64,000 bases of DNA. Origin: Roseateles sp. Its GTDB lineage: Bacteria > Pseudomonadota > Gammaproteobacteria > Burkholderiales > Burkholderiaceae_C. The position numbers and the translations under genes are program-made. Where the stretch lies: assembly GCA_016790285.1 (NCBI GenBank), contig JAEUPJ010000016.1:1-64000 (forward strand), written 5' to 3'. The stretch's first letter is position 1; each line of letters starts with the position of its first letter. Below, piece after piece: positions 1 to 11,128 of the stretch. The notes under the pieces are model-generated. The model had not been told where the DNA came from and did not search any database. It saw only the letters and a program-made list of their open reading frames with translations.

Positions 1-1
1 G

Positions 2-70
2 GCGCAGAGCCGGGCCATCGTGGCCCCGGGCACGGTCGACGGCGGAGTCACGGGCATGCGGGCAGTTTAG
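2..70 (+). CDS. Possible C-terminal tail of a gene running in from the left
   Basis: An open frame from the left edge ends at a TAG at 68-70 and would give the last 22 residues of a protein (ending MRAV). It is too short to identify and could be noncoding sequence before the transporter gene. It is listed only because nothing else explains the first 120 bases. Confidence 0.2.
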   Translation, partial: AQSRAIVAPGTVDGGVTGMRAV

Positions 71-122
71 CCGTGCGATCATGCGTCGCGTCGGCTCCCT
101 GCCCCCTCACCGCCCACCTGCC

Positions 123-452
123 ATGACCCTGCCGATCCAGCCCGATGCCGTGGGTTACCTCGCCGCGATCCTCACCACGTCGTCGTTCGTGCCGCAGGCG
201 GTGCTGACGCTTCGCACGCGCGACGTCAGCGGCATCTCGCTGTCGATGTACGGCGCGTTCACGCTCGGGGTGGCGTTGTGGCTGCTCTACGGCATCGCCA
301 TCGGCGAGTGGCCGGTGATCATCGCGAACGTCGTGACGCTGGCGCTTGCCACGACCATCCTCGTCACGAAGGTGCGTGTCGAGCGTGCGCGCACACGGTC
401 CACGAGCAAGGCCGGCGGAGGCGGGGCCGCCGCGGGCGAGCCGCGCGCCTGA
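123..452 (+). CDS. SemiSWEET-type (PQ-loop/MtN3) small sugar transporter
   Basis: The product is a 109-residue membrane protein with three predicted hydrophobic helices, the size of a bacterial SemiSWEET, which works as a dimer to let sugars equilibrate across the inner membrane. The first helix carries the family's Pro-Gln motif (SFVPQAVLTLRTRDVSGIS, about residues 20-38); two further helices follow, and the tail is basic and Gly/Ala-rich. I start at the ATG at 123 because an upstream in-frame ATG at 81 adds only a proline-rich stretch. The substrate cannot be read from the sequence. The gene is alone on this strand and its stop runs into a 12-bp tandem repeat. The family is clear; the role is inferred. 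Confidence 0.8.
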   Translation: MTLPIQPDAVGYLAAILTTSSFVPQAVLTLRTRDVSGISLSMYGAFTLGVALWLLYGIAIGEWPVIIANVVTLALATTILVTKVRVERARTRSTSKAGGGGAAAGEPRA

Positions 453-509
453 TGCCGCGCCTGATGCCACACGTGATGCCACACGTGATACCGCGCCCGA
501 CGCCACACC
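450..509. repeat. Five-unit 12-bp degenerate tandem repeat
   Basis: Units begin at 450, 462, 474, 486 and 498 with consensus TGATGCCRCRCC. Units 2 and 3 are identical (TGATGCCACACG). The repeat starts at the last bases of the SemiSWEET stop codon and fills most of the gap to the convergent lipoprotein gene. Confidence 0.8.
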
Positions 510-539
510 GATGCCGCGCGGCGCCTGCGCCGCCGGCGC

Positions 540-1544
540 TCAGAACGGGTTGCGCTGGGCGCGCGTGATGGCCAGCGTGGCGACCTGGGACTGGCCGAAG
601 TACGAGAGCAGGTAGTCGCCGGCCCAGAGGTAGGTGTTGGCGACGGCGTCGGTCACCACGGTGTTGGTGGTGCAGTCCGGCGGCGGTGTGGTGCACACCG
701 CGTCGGTCGTGTTGGCGAGGCCGAAGCTGACCGGCGAGCGGTTCATCACCAGCACCCGCTGGTCGGTCTGCACCAGCGCCACGTAGCGCCCGTCGATGAG
801 CAGCGAGACGCCCAGGCGCTCGTTGAAGCCGGACGACAGGCGCGACAGGAGCCCGCTGCGGTCGCTGCCCGGATTGGCGGCGTTCTGCTTCAGCGCATAC
901 GGCGTGAAACCGAGGTCGGGGATGTTGGACACCACGACCTTGGCGCCGAGCGCGACGAGCCGGTTCGCGATCAGCGCGGCGCGGTCGCCGCGTGCGTTCG
1001 CCTCGGCCAACAGGGCGGCCTCGTTGCTGCCGTCGTACCGGCCATACAGCTCGAGGATGTCGTTGACGCCGACCATCATCGTGACGATGTCCTTGTCGCG
1101 GAAACCGCCAGCGGCCACCTGCGCGTCAACCTGGGCCGCCACCTCGGCCACGCGCGCCCCCGGGGCCGACCAGTTGCGAGCCCGGATGTCGGTGGCGTTG
1201 TTCGGGTTGCACTCGGCGAACACGAAGCCGTAGTACGCGGCCAGCGACTGGACCCAGTTGGGCTGCAGCGTGCAGTCGAAGTAGTCGTCGGCGGTGTTGT
1301 CGGTGGTGCCGTTGCCGTTGATGCCGTTGACGCCGTAGTTGCGACCGGCCGGCGCGGCGGTGGTGAGGACGCTGGCCTCGTCGCCGAAGGCGAACAGGCG
1401 CTCAGGCGCGAACGGCTCGTACTGCGAGGTGCCGCCCCCGCATCCGGCCACGACCGCGAACGCGGCCGCCGCCAGGAGCTTGAGCGCCCGGGTGGCGAGA
1501 GCGGGGCGCCGGGCCGGCGGCGCGTGGAACGAGGTCGGGAACAT
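540..1544 (-). CDS. SGNH/GDSL-like lipoprotein lacking the usual catalytic Ser and His
   Basis: A 334-residue protein with a hydrophobic leader and lipobox (VVAGC, then Gly-rich), so it should be lipid-anchored. The fold looks like GDSL esterases: block I appears as LFAFGDEASVL, and block III as MVGVNDILELYG with the oxyanion Asn. The block I Ser, normally in FGDS, is replaced by Glu, and the usual C-terminal D-x-x-H is not seen (the corresponding end reads DAVANTYLWAGDY). The protein may therefore be non-hydrolytic or use other residues. I start at the ATG at 1544, which has GGAG just upstream; an in-frame start at 1667 would precede the leader with Arg/Pro-rich noncoding-like sequence. It lies 123 bp downstream of the Sua5-type gene on the same strand. 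Confidence 0.75.
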   Translation of the reverse strand: MFPTSFHAPPARRPALATRALKLLAAAAFAVVAGCGGGTSQYEPFAPERLFAFGDEASVLTTAAPAGRNYGVNGINGNGTTDNTADDYFDCTLQPNWVQSLAAYYGFVFAECNPNNATDIRARNWSAPGARVAEVAAQVDAQVAAGGFRDKDIVTMMVGVNDILELYGRYDGSNEAALLAEANARGDRAALIANRLVALGAKVVVSNIPDLGFTPYALKQNAANPGSDRSGLLSRLSSGFNERLGVSLLIDGRYVALVQTDQRVLVMNRSPVSFGLANTTDAVCTTPPPDCTTNTVVTDAVANTYLWAGDYLLSYFGQSQVATLAITRAQRNPF

Positions 1545-1667
1545 CAGGACTCCGGAACGGGAACGGCCCAGCGGGACTTGGCAGCACTGACTCGAAAGAA
1601 GACCGGGGTGGCGTGCAGGAAGGCGATGGTGCGCGAAGAAAGGACGATGCCCGGGCTCCGGACGCAT

Positions 1668-2651
1668 TCACCGGCCGGACGGCGAAGCGGCCGCGGCAGC
1701 GCGAGTGACGCGGTCGCGCACCCCCTCCCACGCCGCATCCGCCGGCGGCTGTTCCAGCCAGATGGTGTCCGCGCCTGCCTCGTCGAAGCCGCGCAACGCA
1801 TCGAACAGTTCCTGCGCTGCTGCATCGGCCTCGTCCGGCATCTGCCGGTGCATCCAGCCCGCTGCGGGCCGGAGCCGGGAATATACCGCCACGCTGCGGT
1901 CGGCCGGCCCGGGTGCAGAGGCCACGCGGCGCGCAAGGTCGGCACTGGCCAGGATGCGCACCGCCGCCTTCGGCGCGTAGTGGGTGGGCAGCGTGCCGGA
2001 GGCGCGTGGCGAATCGCCGCCGCGTTCCGCCAGCCGCCGGCCGAGAACGGCCTCGATGCGGGCACGCGGGATCTGGCCCGGGCGCAGCAGCGCGGGCGGG
2101 TCGCTCGTGCAGTCGACGATGGCCGACTCGATGCCCACGTCGCAGGGGCCGCCGTCGAGCACGCACAGGCCGGGGCCGAACTCCGCGCGCACGTGCTCGG
2201 CGCGCGTCGGGCTGACACGACCGAAGCGGTTGGCGCTGGGCGCCGCGACGCCGGGCACGCCGCGCGCGGCGGCGGCGCGCAGGAGGGCCAGCGCCATCGG
2301 ATGCGACGGCATGCGCAGGCCGATGCTCGCCTGCCCTGCCGCTGCTGCCGCAGCGACACCGGGCCGGCGCGGCACGATGAGCGTCAGCGGGCCCGGCCAG
2401 AACGCGGCGATGAGTTGCTTTGCGGAGGCCGGCAACTTGCCGGCGAAGGTGGCCGCAGCGGCTGGGTCGCCCACATGCACGATGAGCGGATGGTCGGTGG
2501 GGCGGCCCTTGGCGGCGAAGATCCGGGCGACGGCCGCGTCGTCGTCGGCGCGGGCGGCCAGGCCGTAGACGGTTTCGGTGGGCATGCCGACGAGCTCGCC
2601 GCGTGCCAAGGCATCGGCGGCTTCGTCGATCGTCGACGGCGCGGCGGGCAT
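1668..2651 (-). CDS. L-threonylcarbamoyladenylate synthase (Sua5/YrdC/TsaC family)
   Basis: This enzyme makes threonylcarbamoyl-AMP from threonine, bicarbonate and ATP, the first step of t6A37 modification of ANN-decoding tRNAs, in the cytoplasm. The 327-residue length indicates the long Sua5 form: an N-terminal YrdC domain (about 1-200) followed by a smaller C-terminal Sua5 domain. Visible YrdC signatures are MPTETVYGLAARA (about 23-35), KGRPTDHPLIVHV, RMPSHP and SANRFGRVSPT. The gene follows purK by 12 bp, so co-transcription with purEK is likely. Start codon and length fit the family. Confidence 0.93.
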   Translation of the reverse strand: MPAAPSTIDEAADALARGELVGMPTETVYGLAARADDDAAVARIFAAKGRPTDHPLIVHVGDPAAAATFAGKLPASAKQLIAAFWPGPLTLIVPRRPGVAAAAAAGQASIGLRMPSHPMALALLRAAAARGVPGVAAPSANRFGRVSPTRAEHVRAEFGPGLCVLDGGPCDVGIESAIVDCTSDPPALLRPGQIPRARIEAVLGRRLAERGGDSPRASGTLPTHYAPKAAVRILASADLARRVASAPGPADRSVAVYSRLRPAAGWMHRQMPDEADAAAQELFDALRGFDEAGADTIWLEQPPADAAWEGVRDRVTRAAAAASPSGR

Positions 2652-2663
2652 GTTTGGAAGGGG

Positions 2664-3911
2664 TCAGCGCCCGGCGGTGCGCGGCGGAGGCGACAGCGGC
2701 GGCAGGCCCAGCGCGTGTGCCGCCACATCGGCCGTGCGTCGGGCCTCGTCCGGGTGGTCGGCGGTCACCGTGAGATGGCCCATCTTGCGCCCACGCCGCG
2801 CCTCGTGTTTGCCGTAGAGGTGCAGGTGCGCGCCGGGCAGCGCGAGGACCGCGGCCCAGTCCGGTTCGCGCGCCTTGGCGGAGGCCGGGTCGAACCAGAG
2901 GTCACCGAGCAGGTTCAGCATGACCGCGCTCGAATGTTGGCGAGGTTGCGGCAGGGGCAGGTCCAGCAGCGTGCGCACCTGCAGGTCGAACTGGGAGATG
3001 TCGCAGGCGTCGATGCTGTAGTGGCCCGAGTTGTGCGGGCGCGGCGCCATCTCGTTGGCCAGCAGGCGGCCGTCCTCGAGCAGGAAGAACTCGACGCACA
3101 GCACGCCGACGTAGTCCAGCGCCTCGGCGAGGCTGCGTGCATGCGCGACCGCGGCCGCCGCCGCCTCGGCCGCCAGCCCGGGCGCCGGTACTTCGGTGAC
3201 GGCGAGGATGCCGTCGCGGTGGACGTTCGCCTGCACCGGCAGGTGCACGATGTGGCCCGAGCGGCCACGCGCCACGATGACGCTGAGCTCGGCGGCCAGC
3301 GACATCCGCTTCTCGAGCACGCAGGGCGCATGCCGCAAGGCCGTGAAGGCGGCGCTCAGTGCCGAACGGGACGGCACGGCGACCTGCCCCTTGCCGTCGT
3401 AGCCGAGCGTCGCGGTCTTGAGGATGCCGGGCAGCAGCGCGTCGAGTTGCGGCAGGTCGAGGTCCGCGTCGGTGTTCACAGCTGCGTGCGGCGCGCACGG
3501 CACTCCGGCACGCTGGAACAACTGCTTCTCGCGCAAGCGGTGCTGGCACACGGCCACCGCGTCCGCCGCCGGGGCCACGCGGCAACCCTGCTCGGCCAGC
3601 ACGCGCAGCGCGGTCGAGGGCACGTTCTCGAACTCCGTGCTCACGGCCTCGCAGGTCTGGGCCATGCGGGCCAAGGCCTGGGGGTCGCCGTAGGCGGCGC
3701 GGAGGTGCTCGTCGGCGGCCGCCGCCGCGGGGCTCGCCGGATCCGGGTCGAGCACGGTGACCCGGTGCCCGAGGCGTTGCGCGGCATGCACGAACATGCG
3801 GCCGAGTTGGCCGCCCCCCAGGATGCCCAGGCTGGCCCGGCGCGCCTGCGCGGGCACGACAGCGGCGTCGGCGGCCACGGTGGCCACCGGGCCCGGCTGT
3901 GCGCGCGTCAT
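2664..3911 (-). CDS. purK: N5-carboxyaminoimidazole ribonucleotide synthase PurK
   Basis: ATP-grasp enzyme of de novo purine synthesis that carboxylates AIR to N5-CAIR using ATP and bicarbonate. The 415 residues begin after a short extension with the Gly-rich strand [22 protein letters not shown]. Further family motifs are [35 protein letters not shown] and [23 protein letters not shown] sequence (here [16 protein letters not shown]), the ATP/Mg and AIR region. The start overlaps the end of purE by 4 bp, a coupled purE-purK arrangement. Confidence 0.96.
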   Translation of the reverse strand: MTRAQPGPVATVAADAAVVPAQARRASLGILGGGQLGRMFVHAAQRLGHRVTVLDPDPASPAAAAADEHLRAAYGDPQALARMAQTCEAVSTEFENVPSTALRVLAEQGCRVAPAADAVAVCQHRLREKQLFQRAGVPCAPHAAVNTDADLDLPQLDALLPGILKTATLGYDGKGQVAVPSRSALSAAFTALRHAPCVLEKRMSLAAELSVIVARGRSGHIVHLPVQANVHRDGILAVTEVPAPGLAAEAAAAAVAHARSLAEALDYVGVLCVEFFLLEDGRLLANEMAPRPHNSGHYSIDACDISQFDLQVRTLLDLPLPQPRQHSSAVMLNLLGDLWFDPASAKAREPDWAAVLALPGAHLHLYGKHEARRGRKMGHLTVTADHPDEARRTADVAAHALGLPPLSPPPRTAGR

Positions 3912-4411
3912 CGCGGCCCCAGGTCTTGTGACATCGCCCGCGCGGCCTCCGTCTGCCGCGCACGGAAGGCGTGCAGCCGCTGTCGCAGCCCGGCATCGTC
4001 GTGCGCCAGCATCGCTGCGGCAAAGAGCGCCGCATTCGCCGCGCCGGCGCTGCCGATGGCGAACGTGGCGACCGGGATGCCCTTGGGCATCTGGACGATC
4101 GAGTACAGGGAATCGACGCCATTCAGGTGCCGACTCGGAACAGGCACCCCGAGCACGGGAACCGTGGTCTTGGCCGCGAGCATGCCCGGCAGGTGTGCCG
4201 CACCGCCCGCCCCGGCGATGATGGCGCGCAGCCCGCGGGCTTCGGCCTGCTCGGCGAAGCGGAACATGTCGTCGGGCATGCGGTGCGCAGACACGACCTG
4301 CGCCTCGTAGTCGATGCCGAGGTCGCCGAGGATCTCCGCGGCGGGGCGCAGGGTGTCCCAGTCGGAGGAGGAGCCCATCAGGAGGGCGATGCTTGGGGGT
4401 TTCGTGCTCAC
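3908..4411 (-). CDS. purE: N5-carboxyaminoimidazole ribonucleotide mutase PurE (class I)
   Basis: Converts N5-CAIR from PurK to CAIR, in the cytoplasm. The 167 residues are normal for class I PurE and show [10 protein letters not shown] near the N-terminus, [10 protein letters not shown] (His-Arg-Met segment that binds substrate), [15 protein letters not shown] and GVPVPS. The stop overlaps the purK start by 4 bp, so the two are translated together. The upstream hypothetical gene ends only 9 bp before the purE start, so purE may be read from that gene's promoter. Confidence 0.96.
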   Translation of the reverse strand: MSTKPPSIALLMGSSSDWDTLRPAAEILGDLGIDYEAQVVSAHRMPDDMFRFAEQAEARGLRAIIAGAGGAAHLPGMLAAKTTVPVLGVPVPSRHLNGVDSLYSIVQMPKGIPVATFAIGSAGAANAALFAAAMLAHDDAGLRQRLHAFRARQTEAARAMSQDLGPR

Positions 4412-4420
4412 TTGCTTTGA

Positions 4421-5536
4421 CTAGAGCCGCGCGATCGTGGCCGCGTCGCCAAATGCAGCAAGGCTTTGGCGTAGGGCGGCCACCGCGGCACGATGCTCCT
4501 GCTTAGCTCTGGCCAACAGGTCGCTTGCAGCGGTTTGGATGTCCCGTAGACCACACAGAGCGGCCGCACTGGCGAGCGCGGACGAAGCCACGACCTGGTC
4601 GTCCGGAGTGCACTTGACCAGATGGTCGAGCGAAAGCGCCCTGACGAGCGTCGCTGCTGCATCGAGTTGGTTGGATTTCGCCAGTGACAAGGCAAGGTCG
4701 CACTGGAGAACAATGTGGCGTTCGATCGGACTGGTGCTTGGCTTGTCAGCAACCATCCTCTCCAGAATGGTTGCCGCGTCAGAGAACTGGCCGGCCAAGA
4801 TGGCTGCTGACGCTTGGGAGTAGTCCAAAAGCGCTTTCAGGGACGCAAGTTGAGCGATTGCTTGATAGTTGACGGCAGTTCGCACCTCTCCGGTAAGCCG
4901 AGAGATGGCCGCTGAGTCGACCGGCCCGTCGACCGACTGAAGCCTTGCAATGAAGGTCCCCATTGCTGCCCGGTTGTAGGTGAGAGCGCCGATCGTGGAA
5001 TGGTCTCCGAGCTTCACGGCGTGCTCATGCGCCTTGGAGTACCAGCGATTGCCGACATTTGGCTGCTCCGCAGCGTAGAAGGCATCACCAAGGGTTAGCG
5101 CAAGTCGACTGGCAGCTTCGTGGTCCTGCACGGAGATCGTGTCCAGGCAAGTCTTGGCGGACCTAGTCATCTCCTCGTGGCGGTGCAGATTGAAGCAGAT
5201 ATGCGCGAGCCACGCCGACGTGATGGCAGACAACTCGGCATCGCGTCCGGCAACGCTGAGTAGCTGCGCCCTCATCATTCGATCGCGCGCCTTCTCGCCA
5301 AGGTTCTTGTAGTAGATCAGTTGCGCCTCAGCGCACATGATCATGATTGAGACTCTGCCGCTACGACCATCTCCGAACTCGGCGCGCAGGCCTGAAATCT
5401 CTTCCTCCGCGGCGTCAAACTCACCCAGCCGCGCATAGCCTGCTGCGAGCTGCGCCCTCCGCAGGCCTCTTGCCGCCGGATCTTCAGCTTGGGCGATGCC
5501 CTCCCTTAGGCGATCAATGTATGGAGACTTAGGCAT
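4421..5536 (-). CDS. Hypothetical alpha-helical (TPR-like) protein, atypical composition
   Basis: I do not recognise this 371-residue protein. It has no signal peptide or membrane segment and reads as helix-turn-helix repeats of TPR type, for example AQLAAGYARLGEFDAAEEEI near residues 29-48 and SLAKSNQLDAAATLVRAL late in the protein, so a protein-binding or regulatory scaffold is plausible. The ATG at 5536 is preceded by GGAGGGG. Base composition and codon choice are visibly less GC-biased than the flanking pur genes, suggesting recent acquisition. It sits directly upstream of purE, but no purine role can be inferred. Confidence 0.7.
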   Translation of the reverse strand: MPKSPYIDRLREGIAQAEDPAARGLRRAQLAAGYARLGEFDAAEEEISGLRAEFGDGRSGRVSIMIMCAEAQLIYYKNLGEKARDRMMRAQLLSVAGRDAELSAITSAWLAHICFNLHRHEEMTRSAKTCLDTISVQDHEAASRLALTLGDAFYAAEQPNVGNRWYSKAHEHAVKLGDHSTIGALTYNRAAMGTFIARLQSVDGPVDSAAISRLTGEVRTAVNYQAIAQLASLKALLDYSQASAAILAGQFSDAATILERMVADKPSTSPIERHIVLQCDLALSLAKSNQLDAAATLVRALSLDHLVKCTPDDQVVASSALASAAALCGLRDIQTAASDLLARAKQEHRAAVAALRQSLAAFGDAATIARL

Positions 5537-5614
5537 GCCCCCTCCGACTGCGTACCTCGCGCCCAGGCTGATAGGCCGTCACCGCAAACATAGCCCCATT
5601 TTGACCGCTTCGAG

Positions 5615-5645
5615 AAAACAAAAGAGCCCGGCATTCGCCGGGCTC
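5615..5645 (-). terminator. Rho-independent terminator of the histone-like gene
   Basis: A perfect 9-bp stem (GAGCCCGGC at 5624-5632 and GCCGGGCTC at 5637-5645) with a 4-base loop is followed on the minus strand by TTTTGTTTT. It lies 37 bp past the stop of the histone-like gene and before the next minus-strand gene. Confidence 0.88.
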
Positions 5646-5658
5646 GACCTCTAGCTGC

Positions 5659-5676
5659 GGGGCACCTAGGTGCCCC
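5659..5676. repeat. Perfect 18-bp palindrome GGGGCACCTAGGTGCCCC
   Basis: The palindrome lies 5 bp past the stop of the histone-like gene and 13 bp before the terminator stem in the direction of transcription. It could be an mRNA-stabilising hairpin or part of a compound terminator. There is no direct evidence for protein binding. Confidence 0.6.
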
Positions 5677-5681
5677 CCCGA

Positions 5682-6077
5682 TCAAGGCTTGTTGCCAGTC
5701 GGGAACGGCCACGCGGCCGCAGGGTTCAGCGTCGTCTTCGCCGCAGGGGCAGGGGCAGCAGGGGCAGCAGGGGCAGCGGGCTTCTTCGCCGCCTTCTTTG
5801 CCGCCGGCTTCTTGGCGCTCGGACGCTTCGCAGACGACTTCTTGGCTGCGGCCTTCTTCGCAGGGGCCTTCTTCTTCGCTGCGGCCTTCTTCGCAGGGGC
5901 CTTCTTCGCTGCGGCCTTCTTGGCCGGCGCCTTCTTGGTCGCGGCCTTCTTGGCCGGCGCCTTCTTGGCCGCCGCCTTCTTGGCCGGGGCCTTCTTGGTC
6001 GCGGCCTTCTTCGGCGCGGCCTTCTTCGCGGCCTTCTTCGCGGGCGCCTTCTTCGCAGCTTTCTTCGCAGTTGCCAT
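5682..6077 (-). CDS. Histone H1-like Lys/Ala-rich nucleoid protein
   Basis: A 131-residue, very basic, low-complexity protein. After [15 protein letters not shown] it runs through repeats of the type KKAPAKKAA and KKAATKKAP for most of its length, then a short [10 protein letters not shown] linker and the non-repetitive tail [12 protein letters not shown]. This is the pattern of bacterial H1-like proteins (AlgP/HC1-type tails) that bind DNA without sequence specificity and compact the nucleoid. I place the start at 6077 because AAGGAGAT lies 6 bases upstream; an in-frame ATG at 6095 has no such site. Repeat number in such genes often varies between strains. A strong terminator follows. Confidence 0.88.
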   Translation of the reverse strand: MATAKKAAKKAPAKKAAKKAAPKKAATKKAPAKKAAAKKAPAKKAATKKAPAKKAAAKKAPAKKAAAKKKAPAKKAAAKKSSAKRPSAKKPAAKKAAKKPAAPAAPAAPAPAAKTTLNPAAAWPFPTGNKP

Positions 6078-6373
6078 AACGATCTCCTTGATCAAGTTGC
6101 AAAAAACTCCGCACGGCTGGATGCCGAGCGGAGATTCACTGCCCGCTGGTCTGCCTTGGGAACCTTGGCGGTCCTTGTTGGCAGCCCCGGTGCAGTGAAT
6201 TCGGTTGCAGATCCGGCCCCTGCTCTCGATGCCCTGAAGGCACCGACGCGGTGTTGGCTCTTGGAGGGCCAGCCGTGATCCGCCATTCTTGATCGCTCAC
6301 ATGCGCCCGCTCGCCGGCGCAGTGCGCGGCGGTGGCGGGCGTTTGGGCGAGACGTCGGTCATGGGTCTGATCG
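6078..6373. other. Intergenic region upstream of the histone-like gene and downstream of nrdB
   Basis: No supported gene. The part next to 6077 holds the ribosome binding site and presumably the promoter of the histone-like gene; I cannot name convincing -35/-10 boxes. GC-rich complementary segments near 6303-6345 could form a hairpin after nrdB, but there is no T run. Confidence 0.4.
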
Positions 6374-7543
6374 TCAGTCCCACGCCAGCGCGCCGCCGGT
6401 CTGGTAATCGATGACCCGGGTCTCGAAGAAGTTGCGCTCCTTCTTCAGGTCAATCATCTCGCTCATCCAGGGGAACGGGTTCTCCTCGTTGGGGAACAGC
6501 GCGTCCAGGCCGATCTGCGTGGCACGCCGGTTGGCGATGTAGCGCAGGTAGCCCTTGAACATGGAGGCGTTCAGACCGAGCACGCCACGCGGCATGGTGT
6601 CCTCGGCATAGCGGTATTCGAGCTCGACGGCCTTCTCGAACAGGGCCTTCACTTCGGCCTTGAACGCGGCGGTCCAGAGGTGCGGGTTCTCGAGCTTGAT
6701 CTGGTTGATGAGGTCGATGCCGAAGTTGCAGTGCATCGACTCGTCACGCAGGATGTACTGGTACTGCTCGGCCGCGCCCGTCATCTTGTTCTGCCGGCCG
6801 AGCGCGAGGATCTGCGTGAAGCCGACGTAGAAGAAGAGACCTTCCATCAGGCAGGCGAAGACGATCAGGCTCTTCAGCAGGGTCTGGTCGGCCTCGGGCG
6901 TGCCGGTGCGGAAGTTGGGGTCCATGATCGCGTCGATGAACGGGATCAGGAACTCGTCCTTGTCGCGGATCGACTGGACCTCGTGATAGGCGTTGAAGAT
7001 CTCGCCTTCGTCGAGGCCCAGGCTCTCGACGATGTACTGGTAGGCGTGCGTGTGGATCGCCTCTTCGAAGGCTTGGCGCAGCAGGAACTGGCGGCACTCG
7101 GGCGCTGTGATGTGCCGGTAGGTGCCGAGCACGATGTTGTTGGCAGCCAGCGAATCAGCGGTGACGAAGAAGCCGAGGTTGCGCTTGATGATGCGGCGCT
7201 CGTCTTCGGTCAGGCCGTTGGGGTCTTTCCAGAGCGCGATGTCGCGGCTCATGTTCACTTCCTGCGGCATCCAGTGGTTGGCGCAGGTGGCGAGGTACTT
7301 TTCCCAGGCCCACTTGTACTTGAACGGGACCAGCTGATTCACATCGGTCTGGCCGTTGATGATGCGCTTGTCGGCCGCCTTCACGCGGCGCGCGGTGGTG
7401 GGTTCACCGGCAAGCTGGGGAGCGGGCATCGAGACGCTGGCGGCTCCGTGCGACGCTGCAGCAGCAGTCGCCGAAGGCATGGCCGCGAGGGGTTTCGCAG
7501 CAGAGGTATCAGTGGACTTCAGGTCTTCGTCCCAATCCAGCAT
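6374..7543 (-). CDS. nrdB: Ribonucleoside-diphosphate reductase, beta subunit (class Ia)
   Basis: The radical-generating di-iron subunit of ribonucleotide reductase, partner of NrdA in making deoxyribonucleotides. The 389 residues have an Ala/Pro-rich N-terminal extension of about 60 residues before the core ([18 protein letters not shown]). Iron and radical motifs are visible: [33 protein letters not shown] (His ligand and radical-site region) and [15 protein letters not shown]. The C-terminus ([13 protein letters not shown]) is the flexible tail that docks on NrdA. It lies 158 bp downstream of nrdA with a strong hairpin between them. Confidence 0.95.
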   Translation of the reverse strand: MLDWDEDLKSTDTSAAKPLAAMPSATAAAASHGAASVSMPAPQLAGEPTTARRVKAADKRIINGQTDVNQLVPFKYKWAWEKYLATCANHWMPQEVNMSRDIALWKDPNGLTEDERRIIKRNLGFFVTADSLAANNIVLGTYRHITAPECRQFLLRQAFEEAIHTHAYQYIVESLGLDEGEIFNAYHEVQSIRDKDEFLIPFIDAIMDPNFRTGTPEADQTLLKSLIVFACLMEGLFFYVGFTQILALGRQNKMTGAAEQYQYILRDESMHCNFGIDLINQIKLENPHLWTAAFKAEVKALFEKAVELEYRYAEDTMPRGVLGLNASMFKGYLRYIANRRATQIGLDALFPNEENPFPWMSEMIDLKKERNFFETRVIDYQTGGALAWD

Positions 7544-7660
7544 GGTGTGCTTCCTATCACTTCGAATTATCGGCAGTGCTTGCGCAAATCAACAAGAACT
7601 AGCACGAGGTATTTGCATCATTCGCGCAATCTTTGTTGCGCATGGGCATCGAAAACCGAA

Positions 7661-7690
7661 GGTGCGAACTTGTCTATACAAGTTCGCACC
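7661..7690. terminator. 13-bp perfect stem-loop between nrdA and nrdB
   Basis: GGTGCGAACTTGT (7661-7673) pairs perfectly with ACAAGTTCGCACC (7678-7690) around a 4-base loop, 11 bp past the nrdA stop. On the minus strand it is followed by TTCGGTTTTC, only weakly T-rich. It could be a leaky terminator or an mRNA-processing or stability hairpin that sets the NrdA:NrdB ratio. The structure is certain, the function is not. Confidence 0.75.
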
Positions 7691-7701
7691 TGCCTCGCCA
7701 C

Positions 7702-10620
<2,919 letters not shown>

Positions 10621-11128
10621 GGGGAGATCCTTTATCGAGAAATGAGAGGCGAAAGCGCGGCCTCGACCCGACAGTTGCCAGGTTCGGCCAGCGCAGCGCG
10701 CGATGCTTCAGTTGGGGTATTTCGTCCCTGCCGGTCCAATGCCAGGCCGGCGTTCCGGCTGGGCTCTCGGGCGGTTTGCCGCCGCGGCAGGGCCACGGCA
10801 AACAGCGATTCCGAGAGGAGGGTCATGGGGTCGACTGGTTCAGCAGGATATCACGAAGGGACACTATATCTATGGCTCGATGCCCCCTCAAGCACTACCG
10901 CTAGTGTCAAACCCTCCCCGGCCTCGCGCCCCTGAAAAGCCGCCGCGCGCGCCTTTGCCCGATCAGATCGGGGCTTGTGCTGGCAGACCCGCATCAATGC
11001 TGGGCCGGCGGGCCACAACGCCCCTGCAGGCCGCGCCAATGCTGGGCCTGAGGACCGACTCAATGGCCCCGCAAACGCGTGACGGCAGATTCAAGCAGGG
11101 CAAATCCTGAGACGGAAATTTGCCCGGG
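10621..11128. other. nrdA upstream region, 508 bp without a supported gene
   Basis: Reading frames here lack family features and look like noncoding sequence. The region holds the nrdA leader, the candidate NrdR box pair at 10861-10907, and a short direct repeat of CAATGCTGGGCC near 10995 and 11037. It also follows the pilR stop at 11129 without a clear T-rich terminator. Confidence 0.5.
10861..10907. promoter_or_regulatory. Candidate tandem NrdR boxes upstream of nrdA
   Basis: Box 1 (10861-10876, ACACTATATCTATGGC) matches the left half of the NrdR consensus ACACWATATATWGTGT. Box 2 (10892-10907, GCACTACCGCTAGTGT) keeps both outer arms but has a GC centre. The box starts are 31 bp apart, the three-turn spacing typical of paired NrdR boxes. 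Box 2 alone is a weak match. NrdR itself is not in the window. Confidence 0.6.

Noticed and set aside
1524..4310. A 928-codon open frame on the plus strand across sua5, purK and purE
   Set aside because: Covers three conserved genes of the other strand and has no recognisable domain.
5682..6077. Tandem repeats in the histone-like gene considered as a CRISPR or noncoding satellite
   Set aside because: The units are short, contiguous and in frame with a good ribosome binding site; there are no spacers.
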